Below are positions 43,468 through 52,479 of a stretch of DNA of 64,000 nucleotides, one piece after another. The stretch's first letter is position 1. Each line of letters begins with the position of its first letter. The notes beneath the pieces were generated by a model. The model made no database searches, had not been told where the DNA came from, and saw nothing but the letters and a program-made list of their open reading frames with translations. Position numbers and translations under genes: made by a program. The stretch is taken from the NCBI GenBank assembly GCA_050943535.1, contig JBMNPJ010000003.1, positions 233,793 to 297,792 of the forward strand, in the 5' to 3' direction. The DNA is from Massiliimalia sp050943535. GTDB taxonomy: Bacteria > Bacillota > Clostridia > Oscillospirales > Ruminococcaceae.

Positions 43468-45651
43468 TTAGTGAATCAAACCTGGGTTAAACAGAACGTT
43501 CATGTCAACTCTTCCGGAAATACCACTGACAGAACCGCCGCTGGTGTACTGCCACATGTCTACCTGTGACTGATTTGCGAAAGTAATGTTATCATTGTAC
43601 TGTGCCAGCCAGATTTCGTTTTTAGAAGCAACACTGTTGAAATCCATTTTGCTGGTAAACCATGTTTTATTAGCGTATACCATTGTCCGGTATCCGTTAG
43701 CACGCAAAGTATCACAGAATGCATTGACAACTGCTGTAATTTCGGAAGCGGAAAGACGGCCAGTAGTGGCAGCATCTTCTACGTCATATACAACAGGCAG
43801 ATTCATATCTGCGTCGCTGTTAATGCCTGCACTTCTCAGAATCTGAATACAGAAATTAGCTTCCTGAACAGCTTCTTCTACGCTGGAAGCATAGCTGAAG
43901 TGATAAACACCGAAAGGAATTCCTGCACTCTTTGCGCCGCCAATGTTGGCAATAAAGCTTTTATCGGTCTGTACTGCAGCGTTTTCTTTTCCGTATCCGT
44001 CACGGATGATTGCAAAATCAGCCTGTCCGGAAGCTTTTACAGCGCCCCAGTTAATGGTACCCTGGTGGTTGGAAACGTCAATTCCTCGTTTAATGCTGGT
44101 AGCTGCACCAGAAGCATTGAAAGTATGATTAACGCCATTTACATTTGCGGTACGGTTTGCAATCATTGCACCGCCATTGCCAGGATCCAGATAATAGAAC
44201 TGTCCGCCGGATTGTACCCATCCAGTGCACATAGCACCAGAAGAGTTCATGTAGTACCAGGAACCACCGGACTGTACCCATCCAGTTGCCATAGCACCGG
44301 AAGCATTGAGGTAATAGTAAGTGCCGTTGAGTTTTAACCAGCCGGTCTGCATAACACCAGCAGAATTCATATAGTAGTAAGTATTTCCTACTTTCTGCCA
44401 TCCAGTCAAATTAGCACCGTTAGTGGTATCCCGTAAATACCATTTTCCACCTTCGTTGACCCACTGTGCATTGGAGATACTGCCCTGATTGTTGCCGCTA
44501 TTACCACCACTGCTGCTGTTGATGACTGCACCGCTGCTGTCAAAATTATAGGTAATTCCATCAATGGTTTTGGTTCCAGTCACCATGCGTCCGCCGTTGC
44601 TACCGTCCAGGTAATATTTCTTACCATTGACAGTCTGCCATCCGGTTGTCATCTTTCCGTCAGCGCCCATGTAGTACCAAGAGCCTCCAGACTGTACCCA
44701 GCCGGTTGCTTTTACGCCGCTTTTATAATAATACCAGTCATTACCTTCTTTGACCCAACCGCCAGCTCGTCCAATCATTGCGCCAGAAGCATCAAAATTA
44801 TAAGTCAAGCCATTGTCAGTTTCGAATAAACCGTTTGCTACCATCCAGCCGGTGGTAGGATCCAAAAAGTACCATTTTCCTCCGCTGAGTACCCAGCCAG
44901 TGGACATTGCACCAGAAGAACCTAAGTGATACCAGTTTTCTTCCTGTTTGATCCATCCAAACTTCATGGCACCGCTGGTATCCAAGAAATATTTCTTTCC
45001 GTCTACTTCAACCCATCCGGTGGCCATTTTGCAGTCGCTGTTTAAGTAATACCATTTTCCATTTACCAATGCCCAGCCTGTCTGCAGAGCGCCGCTGCCT
45101 GAAGCGTAATACCAGGTATCACCGTCTTTTGCCCATCCAGTTGCCATAGCACCGTTGGATTTGAGGAAATATTTTACGCCGTTTACTTCACAAAGCCCAG
45201 TAGCCATAGAACCGTCTGCATTTAAATAGTACCAGGTATTTCCATCTTTCAGCCATCCGGTTAAAATATGGCCGTTGTTGTCCCCATAATACCAGGTGTT
45301 TCCAATTTTAAACCATCCGTTGAGCATGATGCCGCTTTCATTTAAATAATAGCGAACACCGTTTAAAGAAATCCATCCAGTATAAGGAGTTCCATCTGCT
45401 TTCACAAAATGCCAGCCATTACTGTCTTTTGTCCATTGCCCTTCTGGATTTTCTTGAATATTCTGAGAATTGGAATTATTTTCTTCTCCAGGTATAGGAT
45501 CACCAGGAACCCAACCTTCAGGGGTGGAAGTGGTAGAAGAAGGAGTTTCAGCGATAGGGATAATATCTTCAGCTGATACCGCAGTAGCTGCTGTGCTCAG
45601 CAGAATTGCGGCAGTCAATGCGATTGTTAATGCTTTTGGTGCTTTCTTCAT
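43468..45651 (-). CDS. Secreted GH25 lysozyme with a long cell-wall-binding repeat array
   Basis: 727 residues. The signal peptide (residues 1-29) ends TAVSAED. A Ser/Pro-rich linker is followed by roughly eighteen 20-residue repeats of the GWxxxGGxWYYxxxxGxMxTG type (about residues 75-505). The C-terminal GH25 muramidase domain contains KRGIDVSNHQGTINWGAV, GVYHFSYASS, LPVVYDVED with catalytic Asp/Glu, and VDMWQYTSGG. It cleaves peptidoglycan while the repeats hold it to the wall. The ATG at 45651 follows AGAAAGGAAG. Repeats usually follow the catalytic domain in clostridial lysozymes; here they precede it. Confidence 0.93.
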   Translation of the reverse strand: MKKAPKALTIALTAAILLSTAATAVSAEDIIPIAETPSSTTSTPEGWVPGDPIPGEENNSNSQNIQENPEGQWTKDSNGWHFVKADGTPYTGWISLNGVRYYLNESGIMLNGWFKIGNTWYYGDNNGHILTGWLKDGNTWYYLNADGSMATGLCEVNGVKYFLKSNGAMATGWAKDGDTWYYASGSGALQTGWALVNGKWYYLNSDCKMATGWVEVDGKKYFLDTSGAMKFGWIKQEENWYHLGSSGAMSTGWVLSGGKWYFLDPTTGWMVANGLFETDNGLTYNFDASGAMIGRAGGWVKEGNDWYYYKSGVKATGWVQSGGSWYYMGADGKMTTGWQTVNGKKYYLDGSNGGRMVTGTKTIDGITYNFDSSGAVINSSSGGNSGNNQGSISNAQWVNEGGKWYLRDTTNGANLTGWQKVGNTYYYMNSAGVMQTGWLKLNGTYYYLNASGAMATGWVQSGGSWYYMNSSGAMCTGWVQSGGQFYYLDPGNGGAMIANRTANVNGVNHTFNASGAATSIKRGIDVSNHQGTINWGAVKASGQADFAIIRDGYGKENAAVQTDKSFIANIGGAKSAGIPFGVYHFSYASSVEEAVQEANFCIQILRSAGINSDADMNLPVVYDVEDAATTGRLSASEITAVVNAFCDTLRANGYRTMVYANKTWFTSKMDFNSVASKNEIWLAQYNDNITFANQSQVDMWQYTSGGSVSGISGRVDMNVLFNPGLIH

Positions 45652-45834
45652 GATGATAACATACTTCCTTTCTGTTATGACTTTCCACAAAATATAAATG
45701 GTATTCAATACTCAAAAAATGCGGAATAAGATGAAATAACTCATTATATAATACAATTTAGCGGCCAATAATTTTTCATTATTGGAGTGAATTCTATTTA
45801 ATCAACAAAAATAAATAAATGATTTTGTATAGGT

Positions 45835-46587
45835 TTACTGTTTTAATAACCCATAGAGTTTTTTTACAACGCCGCGGGTAAAGAACTTCGCAGTGTGTTC
45901 AATAAACCGATCGAAGTCTACATTGGAAGAATCATTTGCGCCGTCTGAAATAACCCGAATAATAGTAAATGGAATGTCAAACTCGTAACATGCCTGTGCT
46001 ACTGCAGCGCCTTCCATTTCGACACAGCGAACATTCTCTACATTTTCATAGAGCCACTGGTTTCTTGATTTTTCACATACAAATTCATCTCCGGAAGCAA
46101 TGGTTCCTACTACTGCTTTAGGAGCGGTAATGCCAAACTCTTTTAAAAATTCCACAGGAACATCCTGCTTCATTTGCTCACCAATATATTCTTCGGCGGC
46201 TTGAAAAGCCAGTTTTGTTAAATTAGGATCAGAATCCAGGTAACATTTATTCAATAGAGGAATTCGGAATTTTTCTCCTGGCACTTTAAAATCGTGCTGG
46301 CAGCTTTGATCGCCGATGACAATGTCGCCTGTATGAAGTTCTGGGTCAACGCCTCCGGCGGTACCAGAAAAGATTACTTGGTCTACCTCAAAATGGTCGA
46401 TCAAAAGGGCAGTGGTCATGCTGGCAGCTACTTTGCCAATTCGTGACAGAACCAGCACCGTTTCTATATCATATAGAACGCCAATGTGAAATTCACGTCC
46501 TGCTATGTTGACAATTTTTTCTGATTTCATATCTTGAAGGATCAGGCGGATCTCCTCTTCCATTGCACAGATCATTCCAAGTTTCAT
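45835..46587 (-). CDS. mtnN: 5'-methylthioadenosine/S-adenosylhomocysteine nucleosidase
   Basis: 250 residues. The start MKLGMICAMEEEIRLIL has the catalytic Glu of the EE pair. SRIGKVAASMTTALLIDHF, IFSGTAGGVDPELHTGDIVIG and VEMEGAAVAQACYEFDIPF (substrate Met-Glu) are family signatures, and the catalytic Asp is in VISDGAND. The enzyme hydrolyses MTA and SAH to adenine and thiosugar, recycling methyl-cycle by-products and AI-2 precursors. AAGGAG lies 8 bases before the ATG. It is monocistronic. Confidence 0.95.
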   Translation of the reverse strand: MKLGMICAMEEEIRLILQDMKSEKIVNIAGREFHIGVLYDIETVLVLSRIGKVAASMTTALLIDHFEVDQVIFSGTAGGVDPELHTGDIVIGDQSCQHDFKVPGEKFRIPLLNKCYLDSDPNLTKLAFQAAEEYIGEQMKQDVPVEFLKEFGITAPKAVVGTIASGDEFVCEKSRNQWLYENVENVRCVEMEGAAVAQACYEFDIPFTIIRVISDGANDSSNVDFDRFIEHTAKFFTRGVVKKLYGLLKQ

Positions 46588-46629
46588 GGGGAATCTCCTT
46601 CCTTGGTGTTACAGATTTCGTATCATATT

Positions 46630-46680
46630 AAAAGCCGAAAATGAGCTGCAAATCTGCTGATAAATTTTCGGCTTTCTTTT
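46630..46680. terminator. Terminator upstream of mtnN, after the acyltransferase gene
   Basis: AAAGCCGAAAAT pairs with ATTTTCGGCTTT with a loop of about 20 bases. It would terminate the minus-strand acyltransferase transcript. Confidence 0.6.
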
Positions 46681-46827
46681 ATCATATCACAAATACAATG
46701 AAAATGCACCTAAATAGGGCAATTTTTTACAATTTTTATTTTCCATATTTTTTTCTATACTTTGGAAAAATAAAATAGAAAACATACTTTGATTAGCAGT
46801 TATGAATTTATTTTTCAGATGATTCGG

Positions 46828-47850
46828 TTAATTTTTTGCTTCAGGACGAAAAAGAAGATGGCAAATCCACTGAATGATGGTATCGTAGATTTTTTTAATC
46901 CAATCAAAAGAAGCAACCAGAACCAAAACAGCACAGAATAAGATCATTCCCGCCAGATTGATCCAGGAATTCTGTGTCAGTGCCGGGAATATTTTAGCAA
47001 GCAGAACATAGCCATGAGGTGCTAAAAAAGAAGATGCTGCATAAACAATGATGGAATTTACACCAATTTTGGAGAAAAAAGTCTTTTTGCCACTCATCAC
47101 ATTGATTAACCCTATGATTATTAAACAGGCAATGGCGTAAAAGAGAATTCGGTATAGTCCGCCTTCCAGCGGCTGCATGCCAGCTTGCTCATAATTAAAA
47201 TGCACATTTCGGAACCCATAAGGAAGGAGAGACGCTGGAAGAATTGCTAACAGTAAGATTCCCCATCCAATCCATTTGGGAAGATTTCGTATTTTTTGAA
47301 TATATTCCGGGGTACAGAAATGCCCCAATAGAAAAAATAGCCAGAGAGTAAAAGTAGGACCAATTCCAATATGAAATTGTGAGTTGGAAGTAAAACTGAT
47401 CAATGTACCTGCAACAATAGAAAACAAAATTGGATAACGAAGTTTTTTGATATCTTTTAAGAAATATTTCCAAAAGAACACACTCAACAGATAATAAAGA
47501 GGACTGGTGGGCAAAAGAAGAGAGGGCTGAAAAACGTCCGCGTTATAACTGGCTAGACCTAGCTGGATCATAGCTACTCCCATAGTAATGTATAGAATTT
47601 GCAGTACCAGATAGGGTACAAGTACTTTGGGTACTGCGGTTTCTCTGGCTTTATTTTCATCTTTGGTAAAGTATCCGGTTACAAAGCTGAATAGTGGCAT
47701 ATTAAAAAGATAGATATACTGCATCATAATTTGAAACAGAGAATGCTCTTTGACAATATACACATCTAAAATATGGCCGAATGCTACACAGAATAAAGTA
47801 AGTGCTTTTAAATTGTCAAACAAGTGTTCACGAGGTTTTGCTGGTGTCAA
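46828..47850 (-). CDS. Membrane acyltransferase (acyltransferase 3 / fucose 4-O-acetylase-like)
   Basis: 340 residues with about ten membrane spans. The family start FDNLKALTLFCVAFGHILD holds the key His; NMPLFSFVTGYF and GPTFTLWLFFLLGHFC follow. These proteins O-acetylate sugars or surface polymers using acyl donors across the membrane. The TTG at 47850 is chosen because AAGGAGGGG lies 6 bases upstream; a longer frame starting at 47880 would include that binding site in the coding part. Confidence 0.87.
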   Translation of the reverse strand: MTPAKPREHLFDNLKALTLFCVAFGHILDVYIVKEHSLFQIMMQYIYLFNMPLFSFVTGYFTKDENKARETAVPKVLVPYLVLQILYITMGVAMIQLGLASYNADVFQPSLLLPTSPLYYLLSVFFWKYFLKDIKKLRYPILFSIVAGTLISFTSNSQFHIGIGPTFTLWLFFLLGHFCTPEYIQKIRNLPKWIGWGILLLAILPASLLPYGFRNVHFNYEQAGMQPLEGGLYRILFYAIACLIIIGLINVMSGKKTFFSKIGVNSIIVYAASSFLAPHGYVLLAKIFPALTQNSWINLAGMILFCAVLVLVASFDWIKKIYDTIIQWICHLLFRPEAKN

Positions 47851-48038
47851 AAAAGACCCCTCCTTAATCATTAATGCCAATTATTCTAGCATATTTTATT
47901 TTGCCAATCAAACTATTTTTGAACAATCTTTCATAGTCATGAAATTTTACCAAAAAAAATAGAAAAATACTAGAAATCCCCTTTGACATTCCGTAAAATG
48001 AAATAAAAAGACTGAGATTTGTGAAAGGGATGTTTGTC

Positions 48039-48590
48039 ATGATGAGCTCTGAGGAAAAGCTGAAAGAATTTGCAGCTGTTATCCAAGAACAGTTTCATTT
48101 GAATACAGGTTTTTCTCCTGTTGTGGACCGCATGCTGGATCCGGGTGTTAGAAAATCCTGCGAAATGAATTCATGCGGCGCGTATGGTAAAAACTGGATG
48201 TGTCCTCCTCATATTGGAAAAGTGGAAGATTTGATTGCCAAGGTTAAGGAACATGAAAATATTTTGATTTTTCAGGGCATTTATCAGTTAGAAGACAGTT
48301 TTGATTTTGAAGGTATGATGAGAGGTTCTGCACAGTTTAAAGAAGCTTTCCAGAAAATTGCGGCATTGGCAAGAGAACAGCTGCCAGAAGCTCTGATTTT
48401 GGGAGCAGGGGGATGTACGTTGTGCCCTGTTTGCGCAGTTCAAACCAATGAGCCCTGCCGTTTTCCGGATTTGGCATATCCATCCGTAGAATCTTATGGT
48501 TTTCAGGTTTCCATTTTGGCGCAGTGCTGCGGGTTAAAATATATTAACGGCGCAAATACAGTCACCTACTTTGGCGGAATTTTAATTTGA
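48039..48590 (+). CDS. DUF2284 family cysteine-rich metal-binding protein
   Basis: 183 residues. Cysteine motifs CEMNSCGAYGKNWMCPPHIG and GGCTLCPVCAVQTNEPCRFP, with the late AQCCGLKYINGANTVTYFG, are hallmarks of the DUF2284 family. The eight or so conserved Cys probably bind an iron-sulfur cluster or other metal. Function is unknown. AAAGGG lies 9 bases before the first of two tandem ATGs (48039, 48042). A TTGACA at about 47982 may be its -35. Confidence 0.87.
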   Translation: MMSSEEKLKEFAAVIQEQFHLNTGFSPVVDRMLDPGVRKSCEMNSCGAYGKNWMCPPHIGKVEDLIAKVKEHENILIFQGIYQLEDSFDFEGMMRGSAQFKEAFQKIAALAREQLPEALILGAGGCTLCPVCAVQTNEPCRFPDLAYPSVESYGFQVSILAQCCGLKYINGANTVTYFGGILI

Positions 48591-48620
48591 TTTCGCTGAA
48601 TTCATAAAATAGTTACCATC

Positions 48621-48672
48621 AAAACAGGAAAAAGGTTTGTTCGTTTTCACGTACAAACCTTTTTCCTGTTTT
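48621..48672. terminator. Bidirectional terminator between the DUF2284 and VanY-like genes
   Basis: A 20-bp perfect stem (AAAACAGGAAAAAGGTTTGT and its complement) with a 12-base loop. It overlaps the stop codon of the minus-strand gene. Confidence 0.9.
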
Positions 48673-49477
48673 AAGCAATTTCTCCCAAATATTCTTCCAG
48701 GGTAATACCTTTTGACATAATTTCCGTTGCGGCTTCTTTACCTACATATCGATAGTGCCATGGTTCATAAATAATTTTTGTAATATCGCTTTTTCCGTCA
48801 GGATACCGTACAATGAATCCGTATTCCTGGCAATGTTCATATAACCACTTTACCTCTGGGGTATCCATAACCCCTTCGTCTAAATTTTGATAATCCAGCG
48901 CCACAATGTCTACGGCTAGTCCAGTTTGATGTTCACTGGTGCCGGGGATCGCTACAGTCGTTGCAGCTCGTTTTTCCGCTTCTTCTCTGGAATATCCATT
49001 TTCCATTTCCATTTGGATTTGATCTTCAAATAACTCTACTTGAAGATCATAGGGACGGTAGCCAGAACATACGACTAAATTTAAGCCTTCTTCTTTTGCG
49101 TCATTTACCATTTTCATTAAGCTGTCATAAATGCGTTCATCTACCTGCTGTCCATTGGGAATTTCTTTGGTTTCAGGGACAAAATCCTCATCCAGCTTGT
49201 GACTTTGGTTGGCAAGCACCAGATACCATGCGGATTTATCAATTTTATCTGAGGACTCGGTTTTTAAGTTTGTTTGATTTTTTCCAGTATCTATGGTGTC
49301 AGAAGAAGTATTGGTATCTTTTTTGGAATCGGCAGAATCAGAAAAGAGGGATTGACATCCCCATACAGCCAAAATTAAAATTGCAATACAAATAACAATC
49401 GGTACAGGTTTCAGACGTTGACGGCGTTTTTTCGTCTGGAATGGGACATAGCGGTATCGATTGGTTTTTCGTCTCAT
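48671..49477 (-). CDS. VanY/M15B family D-alanyl-D-alanine carboxypeptidase
   Basis: 268 residues. A basic cytoplasmic N-terminus (residues 1-25), one membrane anchor PIVICIAILILAVWG (25-39) and a Ser/Thr/Lys-rich linker precede the M15 domain. Zinc ligands are in GTSEHQTGLAVDIV (His, Asp) and EPWHYRYVG (His), with SGYRPYDLQ before them. It trims D-Ala from peptidoglycan stem peptides outside the cell. GAGGGAGGG precedes the ATG. No VanR/S or van ligase genes accompany it, so it is probably a housekeeping wall enzyme rather than vancomycin resistance. Confidence 0.92.
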   Translation of the reverse strand: MRRKTNRYRYVPFQTKKRRQRLKPVPIVICIAILILAVWGCQSLFSDSADSKKDTNTSSDTIDTGKNQTNLKTESSDKIDKSAWYLVLANQSHKLDEDFVPETKEIPNGQQVDERIYDSLMKMVNDAKEEGLNLVVCSGYRPYDLQVELFEDQIQMEMENGYSREEAEKRAATTVAIPGTSEHQTGLAVDIVALDYQNLDEGVMDTPEVKWLYEHCQEYGFIVRYPDGKSDITKIIYEPWHYRYVGKEAATEIMSKGITLEEYLGEIA

Positions 49478-49667
49478 AAGTTCCCTCCCTCAAATACAAA
49501 AAGAGAAAATACAACAAAATAATACTAAATGTATTAAAAAATCAGCGTTAGTGATAACTAAGATTTATTATACACAGTTTTCATGAAAATTTGCAACCAG
49601 ATTGTGAATTTTCCTGTATGAGTGAAAATAGGAAATATCTGAGGATTTTAAGAATAAAAAATAAAAA

Positions 49668-49696
49668 CGGACAAATCTGTAAAAGTATGCTATAAT
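49668..49696 (+). promoter_or_regulatory. Promoter of the yaaO-darA-holB-ricT block
   Basis: CGGACA (49668-49673) and TATAAT (49691-49696) with 17 bp between, plus a TG extension before the -10. Confidence 0.6.
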
Positions 49697-49727
49697 TTTG
49701 CTAGATTACAGGAGAGGAAGAACTAGA

Positions 49728-51074
49728 TTGGCGAAAACACCCATTTGGGATTTTATCAAGCAGTGGAATGAGAAATCCATGACTCGTTTTTTTATGCCTG
49801 GTCATAAAGGTTTTGGATGGAAGGAAAGCCATCCTTTGAATCGTGTATTTTCCTTGGATATAACTGAAATTGATGGGGCAGATGTACTTTTTTCTGCGCA
49901 GGGTATTATCCGTGAATCGGAGCAGGAGGCATCTCGTCTGTTTGGAAGTGAACTTACTGTATATAGCGCGGGTGGTTCTACACTTTGTATTCAAACCATG
50001 CTGACTTTGGCGGCAAAAAGAGGAAGAAAAATTTTAGCAGGAAGAAATGCGCATATGGCGTTTATTCGCAGCTGTGTTTTGTTGGATTTGGAACCGGTGT
50101 GGCTGCTTCCTAAAACAGCGGATGCTTATGGTGTGTGCGGACGAATTGAGCCGCAGCAGGTAAAGGAAGCGCTGACAAAAAATCCGGATGTGAAAACAGT
50201 GTATTTGACCAGTCCGGATTATTTAGGCAATACGGTTTCCCTTGAAGAAATTGCAGAAATATGTCAAAGCTTTGGGGCGTGGCTTTTAGTGGACAACGCT
50301 CATGGTGCCTATTTAAAATTTACAGGTCAGGGAAAACATCCTTTGGAGCAGGGGGCAACACTATGCTGTGACAGCGCTCATAAAACTTTGCCCACTTTAA
50401 CAGGAGCGGCATATCTTCATGGAGGAAAAGGGTGCGGAGTCACTGCTGAGCAGGTGAAAGAAGCTATGAGTTGTTTTGGTTCTTCCAGCCCGTCTTATTT
50501 GATTTTGCTTTCTTTGGATTTGTGCAATGAATATTTGGAAATCAAAGCGGCGAAAGACTGGGCGTGTCTGCGAACAAAAGTAATGGAAACCCAGCATCTG
50601 CTTCAGGAGAAAGGGATTGGTTACCTGCCCAACCCGGTGGATTTTTCCAAGATTACGTTGGACGCAGGGAACATTGGGTATACAGGAGAACAGCTTGCTG
50701 ATTATTTTCGACAATGGCAGATTGAGCCGGAATATGTAAATGAACAATATGTGGTCTATTTGACTTCTCCGGGGAATACAGATAGTGATTGGGAGCGGTT
50801 TTGGAAAGGAATTGATGCTTTGTCTGTGAATTCTTCCCGGAATCTGTCCATGTGCCCGTATGCGATACCGCCAAAGCGGATGAGTCCCAGAGAAGCCTTC
50901 TTTTCCAGCCAGGAGCAGATTGGAATCGAGTTTTCTGTGGGCAGAATTTCTGCTCAGACAGTGGCGTCCTGTCCGCCAGGGGTGCCCTTGGTAGTTCCAG
51001 GTGAACAAATTACTGAAAATATAAAAAATATTTGCAAAAATAGTGGAAATGTTTTCATAAAAGTGGTAAAATAG
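49728..51074 (+). CDS. Orn/Lys/Arg decarboxylase family protein (YaaO-like)
   Basis: 448 residues of the PLP fold-type I basic amino-acid decarboxylase family. MTRFFMPGHKGF near residue 16 and DITEIDGADVL open the protein. The PLP lysine is in CCDSAHKTLPTLTGAAYLH (SAHK, near residue 217) and the Asp in LLVDNAHGAYLKF. Bacillus YaaO belongs here and holds the same position before darA/holB. The precise substrate (lysine, arginine or ornithine) is not readable. The TTG at 49728 follows AGGAGAGG at about 10 bases; an earlier TTG lies inside the -10 box. Confidence 0.88.
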   Translation: MAKTPIWDFIKQWNEKSMTRFFMPGHKGFGWKESHPLNRVFSLDITEIDGADVLFSAQGIIRESEQEASRLFGSELTVYSAGGSTLCIQTMLTLAAKRGRKILAGRNAHMAFIRSCVLLDLEPVWLLPKTADAYGVCGRIEPQQVKEALTKNPDVKTVYLTSPDYLGNTVSLEEIAEICQSFGAWLLVDNAHGAYLKFTGQGKHPLEQGATLCCDSAHKTLPTLTGAAYLHGGKGCGVTAEQVKEAMSCFGSSSPSYLILLSLDLCNEYLEIKAAKDWACLRTKVMETQHLLQEKGIGYLPNPVDFSKITLDAGNIGYTGEQLADYFRQWQIEPEYVNEQYVVYLTSPGNTDSDWERFWKGIDALSVNSSRNLSMCPYAIPPKRMSPREAFFSSQEQIGIEFSVGRISAQTVASCPPGVPLVVPGEQITENIKNICKNSGNVFIKVVK

Positions 51075-51106
51075 AAATAACAAAAAAGAAATGGAGGTCA
51101 TCGAAT

Positions 51107-51430
51107 ATGAAATTGATCTATGCGATTGTAAGTGATGACGACAGTGTTGTGGTATCCAAACAACTGACAAAGAACGGATTTTTTGCAACAAAACTTGCTA
51201 GTACCGGTGGCTTTTTAATGTCCGGCAATACAACCTTTATGGTTTGTACAGATGATGATAAAGTAGATGCAGTCATCGATGTAATTAAAGCAAACAGTAA
51301 AAAGAGAAAGCAAATGGTGCCTTCTTCTGCTACTTATGGTTTGGGTTCTTATACTCCATTCCCAGTAGAAGTTACTGTAGGCGGTGCTACTATTTTTGTA
51401 ACAAACGTAGAACGTTTTGAAAAAATCTAA
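51107..51430 (+). CDS. darA: Cyclic-di-AMP-binding PII-like protein DarA
   Basis: 107 residues of the DUF970/PII-like family. MKLIYAIVSDDDSVVVSKQL, KLASTGGFLMSGNTTFMVC and GGATIFVTNVERFEKI are the conserved blocks, including the ends of the family and the loops that bind c-di-AMP in DarA (PstA/YaaQ). GGAGGTC precedes the ATG. It overlaps holB by one base (taATG), as in Bacillus where yaaQ precedes holB. Its molecular partner is unresolved; it is thought to relay c-di-AMP levels. Confidence 0.92.
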   Translation: MKLIYAIVSDDDSVVVSKQLTKNGFFATKLASTGGFLMSGNTTFMVCTDDDKVDAVIDVIKANSKKRKQMVPSSATYGLGSYTPFPVEVTVGGATIFVTNVERFEKI

Positions 51431-52419
51431 TGAGTGACAGTCGGTTTTACGGAAATGAGGCTGCGCAGAAGCTCCTTGCGCGGACGCTGGAAAGCAAAAG
51501 GCTGGGGCATGCGTATCTCTTTTACGGAAATGACGGTTTAGGAAAAAAGACCTTTGCACAGCTCTTTGCAAAAAGTGTCATGTGCAAAGGTCCTTCCTAT
51601 GCTTGCGGAGAATGTTCCGCCTGCCGAAAAATAGATGCTGGAATTCATCCGGATGTAAAGTGGTATCTGGGCGGTGCTGCCAAAGGATCTGTTCACATTG
51701 AGACAATCCGGGAAATTCGCTCAGACTGTGCGGTGAAACCCAACGAAAGTCAGTGGAAAATTTATATTATCACCAATATTCAGAATATGACTACCGGTGC
51801 ATTCAATGCATTTTTGAAAACACTGGAAGAACCTCCCCAGGATGTGCTTTTTTTGCTGACAGCACCGAATCTTGCCAGTGTTCCTGAAACCATTGTTTCA
51901 AGGGTAATTCCGGTACAATTATATCCACTTCCGCTTTCTGTGATGGAACAAGCTTTGCAGGATCGTTTTCCGGACGCAGAACCTTCCCGAAGAACAGAGG
52001 CAGCCAAGCTTGCTCAGGGGAATTTGGGATATGGGATTCAGATATTGACTGAAGAAGGATTTGCCGCCCGGATGGAAGAACTAAAACAGGTGTGTACTGC
52101 TGTCAGCATGAAAAAAGAGTATGAACTGCTGGTGCTTTTTGGCCGGTATGAAAAGGACAAGCCGGGTTTGGGGGCTTTGCTGGAACAACTGATCGGTGTA
52201 CTGCGTGAAAGCTTGCTGGAAAAGGCTGGTGTGGCATCAGATACTTCTCAGGTGGGGCAGATGGCGCATCAGCTGGCAGTGTCTTTAACTCGTCTGCAAA
52301 TTATGGAGCTGATCCAGTTTTTAGAACAGGGCTGCGGAAAACTGGAGACCAATTCTCACGGGGGAATGATGGCAGCTTATTTGTGTGCTGGAATTTATCA
52401 GCGGATTCTTTTTTCATGA
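51430..52419 (+). CDS. holB: DNA polymerase III subunit delta prime
   Basis: 329 residues of the AAA+ clamp-loader family. HAYLFYGNDGLGKKTFAQLF has a Walker-A-like loop, the zinc module is CKGPSYACGECSACRKI, and TTGAFNAFLKTLEEPPQDVLFLLTA is the sensor-1 region. The usual SRC sensor reads SRV here (ETIVSRVIP), a minor deviation. It helps load the sliding clamp at replication forks. It starts on the last base of the darA stop, so the two are translationally coupled. tmk, normally between yaaO and darA, is absent here. Confidence 0.93.
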   Translation: MSDSRFYGNEAAQKLLARTLESKRLGHAYLFYGNDGLGKKTFAQLFAKSVMCKGPSYACGECSACRKIDAGIHPDVKWYLGGAAKGSVHIETIREIRSDCAVKPNESQWKIYIITNIQNMTTGAFNAFLKTLEEPPQDVLFLLTAPNLASVPETIVSRVIPVQLYPLPLSVMEQALQDRFPDAEPSRRTEAAKLAQGNLGYGIQILTEEGFAARMEELKQVCTAVSMKKEYELLVLFGRYEKDKPGLGALLEQLIGVLRESLLEKAGVASDTSQVGQMAHQLAVSLTRLQIMELIQFLEQGCGKLETNSHGGMMAAYLCAGIYQRILFS

Positions 52420-52479
52420 GACAAGAATGGATGAGACATAAAACAGCAACGGATCTATTTGAATTTTGAGGAGGGTTAC

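Noticed and set aside
48671..49477. VanY-like gene as part of a vancomycin resistance cluster
   Set aside because: No VanR/VanS, VanH, ligase or VanX-like genes nearby; single M15B peptidases are ordinary.
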